A stretch of 41,175 nucleotides of DNA, taken from the IMG/VR virus record IMGVR_UViG_3300025840_000072, positions 1 to 41,175 of that record; one strand, 5' to 3'. The first letter of the stretch is position 1. Each line of letters opens with the position of its first letter. This DNA is from a virus. Shown here in pieces: positions 25,282 to 33,246 of the stretch. The notes under the pieces were generated by a model that was given only the letters and a program-made list of their open reading frames with translations, was not told where the DNA came from and searched no databases. The position numbers and the translations under genes are program-made.

Positions 25282-25522
25282 TATAAGTTATATTAAATAC
25301 TACGAAGAAAACGAAGTTTACTTACAAGATTTATCAAAAAAATTTAATATGATAAATGCTATAGAAGTAGAACAAAGACATATTTCAAAAACACCTAGAA
25401 TGGGTGCTCTAGGAATCCCCTATATAGAAAAGAGGTATACAGTTTTAAAAGGAAATCAAAGAATTACTTTAGCGAAAAAGTTAGGGTATACACATATAGA
25501 AGGAATTATTGTAAATGATTAA
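25223..25522 (+). CDS. Small ParB/sulfiredoxin-like domain protein
   Basis: A 99-aa frame (if the ATG at 25223 is used) that overlaps gp16 by 59 bases. The recognisable part is residues 43-99: 'INAIEVEQRHIS' ... 'YTVLKGNQRITLAKKLGYTH', 'IEGIIVND'. 'K-G-N-Q-R-I-x-x-A-K-x-L-G' followed by 'I-x-G-I-I-V' is the ParB/Srx-type signature (usual form G-H-x-R-x-x-A-x-x-x-L-G). Only this small domain is present, without the DNA-binding half of ParB. The start is uncertain: the basic first 20 residues are read from gp16 coding DNA, and the only other ATG (25349) would cut into the domain. It overlaps the next gene by 8 bases. Possible DNA-interacting or nuclease-type accessory of packaging; inferred. 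Confidence 0.65.
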   Translation: MKILKAKTSHPKKKILKISDISYIKYYEENEVYLQDLSKKFNMINAIEVEQRHISKTPRMGALGIPYIEKRYTVLKGNQRITLAKKLGYTHIEGIIVND

Positions 25523-26129
25523 AAATCAAATATTAGTATATGATGATATTGTACCAGAAAAGTTACAAGACGAAATAGAACAAGTTTTACTAGGACCAGA
25601 TTTCCCTTGGTATATGTCGTGTCATAAAGATGAAAAAGGTAATTTTCAAACAAGTGATTATTCGCAAGGTAAAAAATTTGAACACAATAAAAATGTACAA
25701 GATATAGGACAGCTAGTACATACGTTTATGAGAATTAATGAAAATAATTTAACTGTAAGATCACCTTATTTTAATTTTATTTTAAGTGTGTTGGAACTGA
25801 CTGTAAGTAAACATAATTTAAAAAATGTTTTGGTTAAAAGAATCAAGTCAAATATGAAACCAAGTTCTTCATTATTAAATGAAGATAGTTTTGGAATACC
25901 TCATAAGGACTATGATGATGAACATTTTGTTTTGTTGTATTACGTAAATGATAGTGACGGCGATACTGTAATATTTGATAATGAAAAAGATTTAAATATA
26001 ATAAAAAGTGTAACTCCAAAGAAAGGAAGAATTTTACTATTTGATGGAAAGTTTTATCACGCAGCTGGTAATCCTATTTCAAGTAATTATAGAGCAGTAG
26101 TAAATTACGATTTTACAGCAGATGAGTAA
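25515..26129 (+). CDS. 2OG-Fe(II) oxygenase, prolyl-4-hydroxylase-like (4)
   Basis: A 204-aa enzyme with the full catalytic set: H130-x-D132 in 'FGIPHKDYDDEHF', distal H182 in 'FDGKFYHAAGNP' and R193 in 'NYRAVVNYDF'. 'LLYYVNDSDGDTVIF' and 'PKKGRILLFDG' are the classic P4H strands. 'MIKNQILVYDDIVPEKLQDE' is the N-terminal pattern (V-x-D-D-x-x-P) shared with the oxygenase at 39528. It overlaps both the ParB-like gene and gp17 by 8 bases, so it is embedded in the terminase operon and should be co-translated with it. Substrate unknown. Confidence 0.92.
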   Translation: MIKNQILVYDDIVPEKLQDEIEQVLLGPDFPWYMSCHKDEKGNFQTSDYSQGKKFEHNKNVQDIGQLVHTFMRINENNLTVRSPYFNFILSVLELTVSKHNLKNVLVKRIKSNMKPSSSLLNEDSFGIPHKDYDDEHFVLLYYVNDSDGDTVIFDNEKDLNIIKSVTPKKGRILLFDGKFYHAAGNPISSNYRAVVNYDFTADE

Positions 26130-27759
26130 TACAGACGCTTATTTAGGTAATCCTAATCTTAAAAAAGTAAATACTCCACAAGAGTTTACAAAAGAACAGA
26201 TTATAGAATTTCAGAAATGTGCTGATGATCCTTTATACTTTATGGAAAAGTATATAAAAATTGTATCACTTGATGAAGGTCTTGTACCTTTTAAGATGTA
26301 TGACTTTCAAAAAAATATTGTTCGTACCATACACGATAATAGATTTACCATTTGTAAACTTCCAAGACAATCAGGTAAATCTACAACAACAATATCATAT
26401 CTATTACACTATGCTTTATTTAACGCTAATTCAAATATCGCTATACTTGCGAACAAATCATCTACTGCGAGAGATATATTAGGAAGACTTCAACTTGCTT
26501 ATGAAAATTTACCTAAATGGTTACAACAAGGTGTAATCAATTGGAACAAAGGTAATATAGAGTTAGAAAACAAATCAACGATTGTGGCAGCGGCGACTTC
26601 AAGTTCCGCTATTCGAGGAGGTTCATTTAATATTATCTTCCTTGACGAGTTTGCTTTCGTACCAGCAACAATCGCAGAACAATTTTTTAATTCAGTATAT
26701 CCTACAATATCAGCTGGTAAAAACACAAAGATGATAATTGTATCTACTCCACACGGAATGAATCTATATTACAAGTTATGGACAGATGCTGAAAATCGTA
26801 GAAACGATTATGTTCCTATAGAAGTACATTGGTCAGAAGTTCCTGGTAGAGATGAAAAATGGAAAGAACAAACAATTAGAAACACATCGCCAGAACAATT
26901 CCAACAAGAATTTGAGTGTGAGTTTTTAGGTTCCGTAAATACTTTAATAAATCCTAAAAAGATAAGAACAATGGCATATATGAAACCATTAATTTCTAAT
27001 AACGGTTTAGACGTATTTGAAAAACCTATAAATGGACATACTTATGTTTGTACAGTTGACGTTGCCAGAGGTGTTACAAAAGATTATTCTGCGTTTATTG
27101 TATTTGATGTTACTCAAATGCCTTGGAAAATTGTTGCTAAATATAGACACAATGAAGTTAAGCCTTTATTGTTTCCAAATATAATAGAGAAGACTTGTAA
27201 AGCATATAATAAAGCGCACATATTGGTAGAGGTAAACGATATAGGTGCTCAAATATCTGACGCTTTACAATTTGAGCTAGAGTATGATAATCTTTTAATG
27301 ACTTCTCAAAGAGGTCGTGCTGGTCAAATATTAGGAATAGGATTTAGTAAAAGAGGTTCTAATTTAGGTGTTAGAATGACTAAACAAGTTAAAAAAATAG
27401 GTTGTTCAAATATCAAAACAATAATTGAATCTGATAAGGTTATTGTAAATGATTTTAACATCATAGAAGAAATGTCAACTTTTTCTCGTCAACATAATTC
27501 GTTTAAAGCAGAAGAAGGGTGTAATGATGACTTAATGACTTGTTTGATACTATTTGGTTGGCTGTCAAATCAACCGTATTTTAAAGAATTAACAAATTTA
27601 AATATACGTTCACAGTTATATGAGGAACAACAAGGTATAATAGAACAAGATATGGCACCTTTTGGTTTTGTAGATGATGGTATTAATACTGAAGAAGAAC
27701 AACCTTTTAGTGATGAATATGGACAAGTATGGTATCCAGTGACACGTAGAGGCGAATAA
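26122..27759 (+). CDS. gp17: Large terminase subunit gp17
   Basis: Homologue of T4 gp17, the ATPase and nuclease that translocates DNA into the prohead and cuts it at headful. Walker A 'PRQSGKST' at 81-88, Walker B 'IIFLDEF' with D175 and catalytic E176, coupling motif 'IIVSTPHG' near 206-212. The nuclease domain has D313 in 'VDVARG', the acidic segment 'VEVNDIGAQ' at 369-377 and 'CNDDLMTCLILFGW' with D469/D470. 545 aa, against 610 in T4. No intron or intein is visible. It starts 8 bases inside the oxygenase gene. Confidence 0.97.
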   Translation: MSNTDAYLGNPNLKKVNTPQEFTKEQIIEFQKCADDPLYFMEKYIKIVSLDEGLVPFKMYDFQKNIVRTIHDNRFTICKLPRQSGKSTTTISYLLHYALFNANSNIAILANKSSTARDILGRLQLAYENLPKWLQQGVINWNKGNIELENKSTIVAAATSSSAIRGGSFNIIFLDEFAFVPATIAEQFFNSVYPTISAGKNTKMIIVSTPHGMNLYYKLWTDAENRRNDYVPIEVHWSEVPGRDEKWKEQTIRNTSPEQFQQEFECEFLGSVNTLINPKKIRTMAYMKPLISNNGLDVFEKPINGHTYVCTVDVARGVTKDYSAFIVFDVTQMPWKIVAKYRHNEVKPLLFPNIIEKTCKAYNKAHILVEVNDIGAQISDALQFELEYDNLLMTSQRGRAGQILGIGFSKRGSNLGVRMTKQVKKIGCSNIKTIIESDKVIVNDFNIIEEMSTFSRQHNSFKAEEGCNDDLMTCLILFGWLSNQPYFKELTNLNIRSQLYEEQQGIIEQDMAPFGFVDDGINTEEEQPFSDEYGQVWYPVTRRGE

Positions 27760-27778
27760 TAGTACAAATTTAAGGACT

Positions 27779-27786
27779 TATAAATA
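27779..27786 (+). promoter_or_regulatory. T4-type late promoter TATAAATA before gp18
   Basis: Exact octamer, part of ACTTATAAATA. Predicted start near 27792 gives a leader of about 103 nt before gp18, the longest in the window. Confidence 0.75.
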
Positions 27787-27791
27787 ATAGT

Positions 27792-27894
27792 AATGAAAAA
27801 TGTTTAACTATGGGCGTATGAATAATACGATTATTGAGATATATTAAAAGAAAAAATGTTTAAATTAGCTAATTTTTAATAAGGAGAAACCTAA
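27792..27894 (+). promoter_or_regulatory. Long 5' leader of gp18 with mini-ORFs and palindrome
   Basis: This leader holds a 15-codon frame at 27800-27847 (MFNYGRMNNTIIEIY) and a 7-codon frame at 27856-27879 (MFKLANF), both starting in 'AAAAATGTTTAA'. A short hairpin CGTAT/ATACG lies at 27815-27829 and a perfect 14-bp palindrome AAATTAGCTAATTT at 27862-27875, just before the AAGGAG ribosome site (27881-27886). A regulatory role is inferred, not shown. Confidence 0.4.
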
Positions 27895-29805
27895 ATGGCA
27901 TTTCAAGTATCACCAGGTGTTCTCGTACAAGAAAGAGACCTAACAAGAATTATTCCTGCAGTATCAACAAGTGTTGGTGCTTTCGCTGGTCAATTCACAC
28001 AAGGTCCGTTAGATGAAATAGTAAGCATTACAAGTGAACAAGAGTTAGTATCTTTATTTGGGAAACCAAATTCAACAAACTATGAACAATGGTTTTCTGC
28101 TGCTAACTTTCTACAATATTCTAATGCGCTTAGAGTCGTACGAGCAACAAATAGTAGTTTAACAAATGCGAATACTACAGGTAGTAGCATTTTGATAGAA
28201 AATACAACTGACTACCAAGATAACTATGCAACAGGTCAAGCAAACGTAGGTAACTTCACAGCAAGAACAGCTGGAGCTTGGGGTAACAGTTTACAAGTTG
28301 CCACTTGTGCTACAGCAACAGCATACGAACAAAGCGGTGTAACAACTGTTAACGATGCAACAACTGCTGTGGGAGACACTACAATTGTTTTAGACGATTC
28401 ATCAGACATCAATGTCGGTGACATAGTAAACTTTGCAGAGTCAGGCGGTTACGAATATAGAGTAACTGATAACAATACAGGCACAAATACAATTACATTT
28501 GTAAGAAAAGAAACAGGTACAGGTGGTTTACATACTGCAGTAGCTGATACTTCAAGTGTAAGAAGAAGATGGAGATATTATGATCTCGTTTCTGGTGCTC
28601 CAGGAACTTCACCTTTCGTATCTGATAGATCAGGTTCGAATGATGAAATACACATAATCGTTGTTGACGAAGATGGTGGTATTTCAGGTGTTCCAGGAGA
28701 AGTGTTAGAAGTTTTTGATTCAGCATCAAAAGCAGCAGACGCTAAATCACCGCAAGGAGAGTCTAATTATTATCCAACTGTAATTTACAATAAATCACAA
28801 TACATCTATTGGACAGATCATAACGCATCTGGTTCAAATTGGGGAAACAACGCAAGTGGAACATCTTTCACAGCAGTAGATACTCCAACATTAGAGTCTT
28901 TATCAGCAGGTTCTGACGGATCAGCTGTTACTGACGCACAACTTAAAACAGCGTATGAAAAATTCCAAGACGCTGAAACAGTTGATGTTGGTTTAATAGT
29001 TGCTGGTACTTGTTCTGCGACACACATTGATAATCTTATCACAATTGCTGAACAAAGAAAAGATTGTGTTGCATTCGTATCACCAGAAAGAAATGATGTA
29101 GTCAATGTTGCTAATTCAACAACGCAAACATCAAACGTAACAGCGTTCTATTCAACAGTTAGATCAAGCTCATACGTTTTCTTTGATAGTGGTTACAAAT
29201 ATATGTACGACAGATATAACGATACATATAGATTTGTTCCATTAAACGGAGACATTGCGGGATTATCAGCAAGAACAGACTTAATTGCTGACTCTTGGTT
29301 CTCACCAGCAGGTTTGAATAGAGGAACAATTAGAGGAGCTGTTAAATTGGCTTACAATCCTAATAAAACTGAAAGAGATGACTTATATAGAAGTAGAATC
29401 AATCCTGTGGTAACTTTCCCAGGTCAAGGTACTGTTCTATTTGGTGACAAAACTGGTCTTTCTGCGCCATCTGCATTTGACAGAGTAAACGTAAGAAGAT
29501 TGTTTATCACTTTAGAAAAAGCTATCTCAACTGCGTCTAAATTCCAATTGTTTGAACTAAATGACGAATTTACTAGAGCGAACTTTAGAAATATCGTTGA
29601 GCCGTTCTTACGAGAGGTACAAGGTCGTAGAGGTATCACAGACTTTTTAGTAGTGTGTGATGAAACTAACAATACAGGTGATGTAATTGATAGAAATGAA
29701 TTTGTTGCTGAAATCTTTGTGAAACCAGCAAGAAGTATCAACTTTATCACATTATCATTTGTAGCAACCAGAACTGGTGTTTCCTTCGAGGAAGTCGCTG
29801 GGTAA
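27895..29805 (+). CDS. gp18: Tail sheath protein gp18
   Basis: Homologue of T4 gp18, the contractile sheath subunit. 'SPGVLVQERDLTRIIPAVST' and 'GAFAGQFTQGPLDEIVSITS' with 'LVSLFGKPN' are the family start. The end 'RSINFITLSFVATRTGVSFE' with 'FVAEIFVKPA' is the conserved C-terminal domain that polymerises. 636 aa, near T4 (659). AAGGAG ribosome site and late promoter. Codons use C-ending forms (TTC, AAC, TAC) more than the fibre genes, as expected for a very highly expressed protein. Confidence 0.97.
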   Translation: MAFQVSPGVLVQERDLTRIIPAVSTSVGAFAGQFTQGPLDEIVSITSEQELVSLFGKPNSTNYEQWFSAANFLQYSNALRVVRATNSSLTNANTTGSSILIENTTDYQDNYATGQANVGNFTARTAGAWGNSLQVATCATATAYEQSGVTTVNDATTAVGDTTIVLDDSSDINVGDIVNFAESGGYEYRVTDNNTGTNTITFVRKETGTGGLHTAVADTSSVRRRWRYYDLVSGAPGTSPFVSDRSGSNDEIHIIVVDEDGGISGVPGEVLEVFDSASKAADAKSPQGESNYYPTVIYNKSQYIYWTDHNASGSNWGNNASGTSFTAVDTPTLESLSAGSDGSAVTDAQLKTAYEKFQDAETVDVGLIVAGTCSATHIDNLITIAEQRKDCVAFVSPERNDVVNVANSTTQTSNVTAFYSTVRSSSYVFFDSGYKYMYDRYNDTYRFVPLNGDIAGLSARTDLIADSWFSPAGLNRGTIRGAVKLAYNPNKTERDDLYRSRINPVVTFPGQGTVLFGDKTGLSAPSAFDRVNVRRLFITLEKAISTASKFQLFELNDEFTRANFRNIVEPFLREVQGRRGITDFLVVCDETNNTGDVIDRNEFVAEIFVKPARSINFITLSFVATRTGVSFEEVAG

Positions 29806-29827
29806 TTTTAGAAGAGGAGAATAAAAA

Positions 29828-30355
29828 ATGGCAAACATTAATGACTTCAAAGCTAAACTTGCTGGCGGTGGCGCAAGAGCCAATCAGTTTAAGGTAACAA
29901 TGCCTTTTCCTGGTTACGCACAAGTTGGTGGAGAAATAGAAGAACTTGCATTCTTATGTAAATCAACAGTTATTCCAGCGATGTCAGTTGGTACGGTTAA
30001 CGTAAATTTTAGAGGCCGTGCAATTAAAATCGCAGGTGACAGAACATTTGCAGATTGGAATGTAACAGTTATTAACGACACAAACTTTAAATTGAGAAAT
30101 GCTTTCGAAAGATGGCAAAATGGTATTAACAATATGTCAGATAACGAAGGATTAACAAATCCTGCGGATTATCAAGTGGACGCATTCGTTGACCACCTTG
30201 ACAGAAATGGTAATACTATTAAATCCTACACTTTAAGAGGATTGTTCCCAACTAATATTGCGGAAATCCCTTTAAGTTATGATACGGTAGATGCTGTAGA
30301 AGAATTTGCTGTAACATTTGGATACCAATTCTTCGAAACAAATACCACTACTTAA
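29828..30355 (+). CDS. gp19: Tail tube protein gp19
   Basis: Homologue of T4 gp19, the inner tail tube subunit. 'INDFKAKLAGGGARANQFKV' with 'MPFPGY' is the usual start. 'NVTVINDTNFKLRNAFERWQ' with 'NGINNMSDNEG' matches T4 'DWTVTFYNDNNYSLR...W'. 'GNTIKSYTLRGLFPTNI' and 'ISLSYD'-like 'IPLSYDTVDAVEEF' complete the tube fold. 175 aa, near T4 (163). AGGAGAAT ribosome site; 22 bases after gp18 so in the same late operon. Confidence 0.95.
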   Translation: MANINDFKAKLAGGGARANQFKVTMPFPGYAQVGGEIEELAFLCKSTVIPAMSVGTVNVNFRGRAIKIAGDRTFADWNVTVINDTNFKLRNAFERWQNGINNMSDNEGLTNPADYQVDAFVDHLDRNGNTIKSYTLRGLFPTNIAEIPLSYDTVDAVEEFAVTFGYQFFETNTTT

Positions 30356-30357
30356 AA

Positions 30358-30369
30358 ACTTATATAAGT
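30358..30369. repeat. 12-bp palindrome ACTTATATAAGT
   Basis: Perfect palindrome in the gp19-gp20 gap, identical to the one at 10076-10087. It contains TATATAAG, a poor late-promoter match, so it could be a weak promoter or chance in AT-rich DNA. Confidence 0.45.
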
Positions 30370-30395
30370 AGTAGTAGAAAAAGAGGAAATAAATT

Positions 30396-31910
30396 ATGAA
30401 CTTGTTTGGGTTTTCGATAACTCGTCAAAAGACGGAAACAGATCCAAGACAAAACTTCAGTATACCCGTAGCGGACGATGGTGCATCAACTGTCGCTTCC
30501 GCTGGGGGTTACTTTGGTCAGTACTTGGATTTAGAAGGTAACGCTAAAAATGAAGCGGACCTTATTAGAAGATATAGGGAAATATCACTACACCCTGAAT
30601 GTGATACAGCAATTGAGGATATAGTCAATGAGGCAATTGTTGTTAATGAAAATAAAGATTCGGTATTACCTGATCTAACAAACTTACCATATGGAAAAGA
30701 TGTAAGAAGAAAAATAGAAGATGAATTTAAGAATATTCTTCTATTGATGAACTTTAATACTAAAGGCCACGACATTTTTAGAAGATGGTATGTAGATGGC
30801 CGTATCTATTATCAAAAAATTATTAATAGAGAGAATCCTAAAGAAGGTATCAAAGAATTAAAATACATTGATCCTAGAAAGATTAAAAAAATTAGAGAGA
30901 TCAGAAAAGGTCGAACTAATATGGGAGCAATGGATATTGTACAAGATATACAAGAATACTATGTATTCAATGAAAGAGGAATATCTGGTGCAACACAAGC
31001 AGCTGGTATTAGAATAGCAGCAGATACAATTGCCTTTTGTGGCTCTGGTATGGTAGACCAAAATAAAAATATGGTCTTGTCTTATTTACATAAGGCAATC
31101 AAACCTGTCAATCAGTTAAGAATGATTGAAGACGCTGTGGTTATTTACAGAATAGCTAGAGCACCTGAAAGAAGAATATTCTACATTGATGTAGGTAATT
31201 TACCTAAAGTAAAAGCAGAACAGTATTTAAGAGATACAATGGCAAGATATAGAAATAAACTTGTTTATGACGCTTCTACTGGTGAGATAAGAGATGACAG
31301 AAATTACTTAAATATGTTAGAAGACTTTTGGTTACCTCGTAGAGAAAACGGCAGAGGAACTGAAATTTCTACACTTCCTGGTGGTCAAAATCTTGGTGAA
31401 ACAGGCGATATAGAATATTTCCAAAAGAAATTATATCGTTCTCTAAATGTTCCTATTAGTAGATTAGAGTCTTCTCAAGGTTTTAATTTAGGAAGAGCGG
31501 CTGAAATTAGTAGAGATGAATTAAAATTTACTAAATTCGTAGGTAGATTAAGAAAGAAGTTTACGGAACTATTTAATGATCTTTTAAAAACTCAATTAGT
31601 TTTAAAAGGTGTTATAGCTGAAGAAGATTGGCCAACTATAATGGCACATTTAAATTATGATTTCGTACAAGATGGACACTTTGCTGAGTTGAAAGAAAGT
31701 GAAATGTTAAAAGATAGAATAATGTTAGCTGATAGTATGAGAGATTACATAGGTAAATATTTCTCACACAACTATATTAGAAAAAATATTTTAAAACAAT
31801 CAGATAGGGAAATTGAAGAAATGGATAAACAAATAAAAAGTGAACAGACAACAATGGAACCCGATCAACAGAATCTAAACCAAGAACCAAAGTTAGATTC
31901 AAGTATATAA
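30396..31910 (+). CDS. gp20: Portal vertex protein gp20
   Basis: Homologue of T4 gp20, the dodecameric portal through which gp17 pumps DNA and from which head assembly starts. Conserved segments include 'LIRRYREISLHPECDTAIED', 'IVNEAIV', 'GRIYYQKIINRENPKEGIKE', 'LKYIDPRKIKKIREI', 'APERRIFYIDVGNLPKVKAE' and 'LPGGQNLGETGDIEYFQKK'. 504 aa, near T4 (524). The C-terminus is a Gln-rich, charged tail. GAGGAAAT ribosome site. Just upstream lies the palindrome ACTTATATAAGT (30358-30369), also present at 10076. Confidence 0.97.
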   Translation: MNLFGFSITRQKTETDPRQNFSIPVADDGASTVASAGGYFGQYLDLEGNAKNEADLIRRYREISLHPECDTAIEDIVNEAIVVNENKDSVLPDLTNLPYGKDVRRKIEDEFKNILLLMNFNTKGHDIFRRWYVDGRIYYQKIINRENPKEGIKELKYIDPRKIKKIREIRKGRTNMGAMDIVQDIQEYYVFNERGISGATQAAGIRIAADTIAFCGSGMVDQNKNMVLSYLHKAIKPVNQLRMIEDAVVIYRIARAPERRIFYIDVGNLPKVKAEQYLRDTMARYRNKLVYDASTGEIRDDRNYLNMLEDFWLPRRENGRGTEISTLPGGQNLGETGDIEYFQKKLYRSLNVPISRLESSQGFNLGRAAEISRDELKFTKFVGRLRKKFTELFNDLLKTQLVLKGVIAEEDWPTIMAHLNYDFVQDGHFAELKESEMLKDRIMLADSMRDYIGKYFSHNYIRKNILKQSDREIEEMDKQIKSEQTTMEPDQQNLNQEPKLDSSI

Positions 31911-31923
31911 AAGGAGATAAAAA

Positions 31924-32217
31924 ATGAGTGAACACACAAAAAATTTTGTAGACCTAGTAGCAAACGGAAGTAGTGCTGAAGCTGGTGACGCATTTAAAGA
32001 TGCATTAAGAAATAAAGTTGCGTCTGCGTTAGATAATAAAAGAGTTGAATTAGCTGGAACTTTGTTTCAAGCACAATCTTTTAGTGATCCAAAACCAGAG
32101 GTATTATCGCCATCTACTGAAACTGTTCCACCTGAAATGAAAGTAGATGTGGCAGAACCTGAAGCTGTAACAAATGTTGCACCTGATGTGGGAGTTGAAG
32201 GTGGTGAACAAAATTAG
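31924..32217 (+). CDS. gp67: Prohead core protein, gp67-like
   Basis: A 97-aa protein directly behind the portal, with an AAAGGAGAT ribosome site, in the exact place of T4 gene 67. The N-terminal half ('NFVDLVANGSSAEAGDAFKD', 'ALRNKVASALDNKRVELAG') resembles the core-protein pattern of a short amphipathic helix with 'A-x-x-x-F-x-x-x-L-x-x-K-V-x-x-A-L', and the C-terminal half is acidic and Pro/Val-rich, fitting an internal scaffold degraded by gp21. Assigned mainly by position and composition; sequence similarity is weak. Confidence 0.7.
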   Translation: MSEHTKNFVDLVANGSSAEAGDAFKDALRNKVASALDNKRVELAGTLFQAQSFSDPKPEVLSPSTETVPPEMKVDVAEPEAVTNVAPDVGVEGGEQN

Positions 32218-32443
32218 TAATTTATTTAAAGATAAAAAGTCTTTAGATACAGAAACTTTTAACAGTCTTACACCTGTGATGAAAGAAGCAGTTGAAGATA
32301 TGTTTAAGATTATTGAAAATAAAGGTAATCTTTTAGTCAACATAGAAAATGCTGTTGAAAAGATTGCCGAATTTCATAATGTAGATAAAAAAGAATTATA
32401 TCAATATATTGAAAAAGAAACAAACAAACAATTAGGAGTGTAA
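32204..32443 (+). CDS. Small core-region protein in gp68 position, GTG start
   Basis: The longest frame begins at 32174, but I prefer the GTG at 32204 (or 32201) because GGAG at 32191-32194 is the only ribosome site at correct spacing, giving about 79 residues starting MNKISNLFKDKKSLDTETFN. It overlaps the end of the gp67-like gene by 14 bases. Amphipathic helical protein ('TPVMKEAVEDMFKIIENKGN', 'VDKKELYQYIEKETNKQL'). T4 has gene 68 (a core protein) here, so a prohead core role is likely from position; sequence homology to T4 gp68 is not evident. Confidence 0.6.
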   Translation: MNKISNLFKDKKSLDTETFNSLTPVMKEAVEDMFKIIENKGNLLVNIENAVEKIAEFHNVDKKELYQYIEKETNKQLGV

Positions 32444-32450
32444 AGGAACA

Positions 32451-32825
32451 ATGGCTATAACAACAAAGATATTATCTGATACAAAAACACACGCCAAAGT
32501 ATTACTCACTTTTGATAATGACAGCACAACTACAGCTGCTGCTGTTGATGCAAGTGCGTTAAGTGGGCATGCGAATGGCGCAAAACTACACATTACTCAT
32601 ATTAATTATGGGATAACAGGTAGACTAAAATTAGAATTTAAAGGTGCTTCAGCAGATGTTGAAGCGATAAACTTATCTGGCGCAGGTGTTTATTATGGCG
32701 CTGTAATTAAAAATACAGCAACAAATACAACTGCAACTGGTGGTGATATTGAAGGTATTACAGCTGGTGCAAGCGGATATGCTTTATTAACATTACAAAA
32801 AATAGATATGGGTGAAAATAACTAA
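32451..32825 (+). CDS. Conserved head-region beta protein, paralogue A
   Basis: A 124-aa Thr/Ala-rich beta protein (MAITTKILSDTKTHAKVLLT, 'AKLHITHINYGITGRLKLEF', 'INLSGAGVYYGAVI', 'SGYALLTLQKIDMGE'). AAAGGAAC ribosome site. It is similar in length and pattern to the next gene, and the two overlap by one base (TAATG). In marine T4-like phages, pairs of such proteins lie between the portal and protease genes. Probably a virion component, perhaps capsid-decorating; not proven. Not found in T4 at this place. Confidence 0.6.
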   Translation: MAITTKILSDTKTHAKVLLTFDNDSTTTAAAVDASALSGHANGAKLHITHINYGITGRLKLEFKGASADVEAINLSGAGVYYGAVIKNTATNTTATGGDIEGITAGASGYALLTLQKIDMGENN

Positions 32826-33217
32826 TGGCTGATGTAGTTACAACACAAACAATAGCTGATACATCTGGAGCAAAATATGTAGTCAAGCTGACCAATTTTT
32901 CTGATGGTACAGGTGAAACAGATGTAACAAAAGTAGATGCTTCTGAAACAACTTTTATGACAGAAGATGGTAATAGAAAGATTAGTAAAATATGGTTTTC
33001 TATTAATTCATCTAACTCGAAATCAGCTGTTGAATTAAAATGGGCGGGAGCAACTAATGCTACAGCACTATTTTTAAACGGTCAAGGTTATTGGGATTTA
33101 AGAACAGCGGGAGATGAAATTCCAAATAACGCAACAACGCCTACTGGTGATGTATTATTAAGTACAAAAAATTTTGCCAGTGGGGATAACTATTCATTGG
33201 TTATAGAGTTTAGATAA
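32825..33217 (+). CDS. Conserved head-region beta protein, paralogue B
   Basis: A 130-aa paralogue of the preceding protein: 'TTQTIADTSGAKYVVKLTNF', 'ISKIWFSINSSNSKSAVELK' and 'ATALFLNGQGYWDLRT' align with 'TTKILSDTKTHAKVLLTF', 'LHITHINYGITGRLKLEF' and 'AINLSGAGVYYG' of paralogue A. Both end in a 'SG-x-x-Y-x-L' strand. The pair looks like an old tandem duplication. Starts in a TAATG overlap, so is co-translated. Likely heteromeric or sequentially used virion protein. Confidence 0.6.
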   Translation: MADVVTTQTIADTSGAKYVVKLTNFSDGTGETDVTKVDASETTFMTEDGNRKISKIWFSINSSNSKSAVELKWAGATNATALFLNGQGYWDLRTAGDEIPNNATTPTGDVLLSTKNFASGDNYSLVIEFR

Positions 33218-33219
33218 CT

Positions 33220-33227
33220 TATAAATA
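33220..33227 (+). promoter_or_regulatory. T4-type late promoter TATAAATA before gp21
   Basis: Exact octamer, again in the form ACTTATAAATA. Predicted start near 33233, leader about 14 nt with GAGAGAAA before the ATG at 33247. Confidence 0.75.
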
Positions 33228-33246
33228 TAGGTAGAGAGAAAAAACT

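Noticed and set aside
22899-26129. Defence or anti-defence island reading of the oxygenase cassette
   Set aside because: No nuclease, toxin, methylase or known anti-CRISPR/anti-restriction signature is visible; only the enzyme fold is supported.
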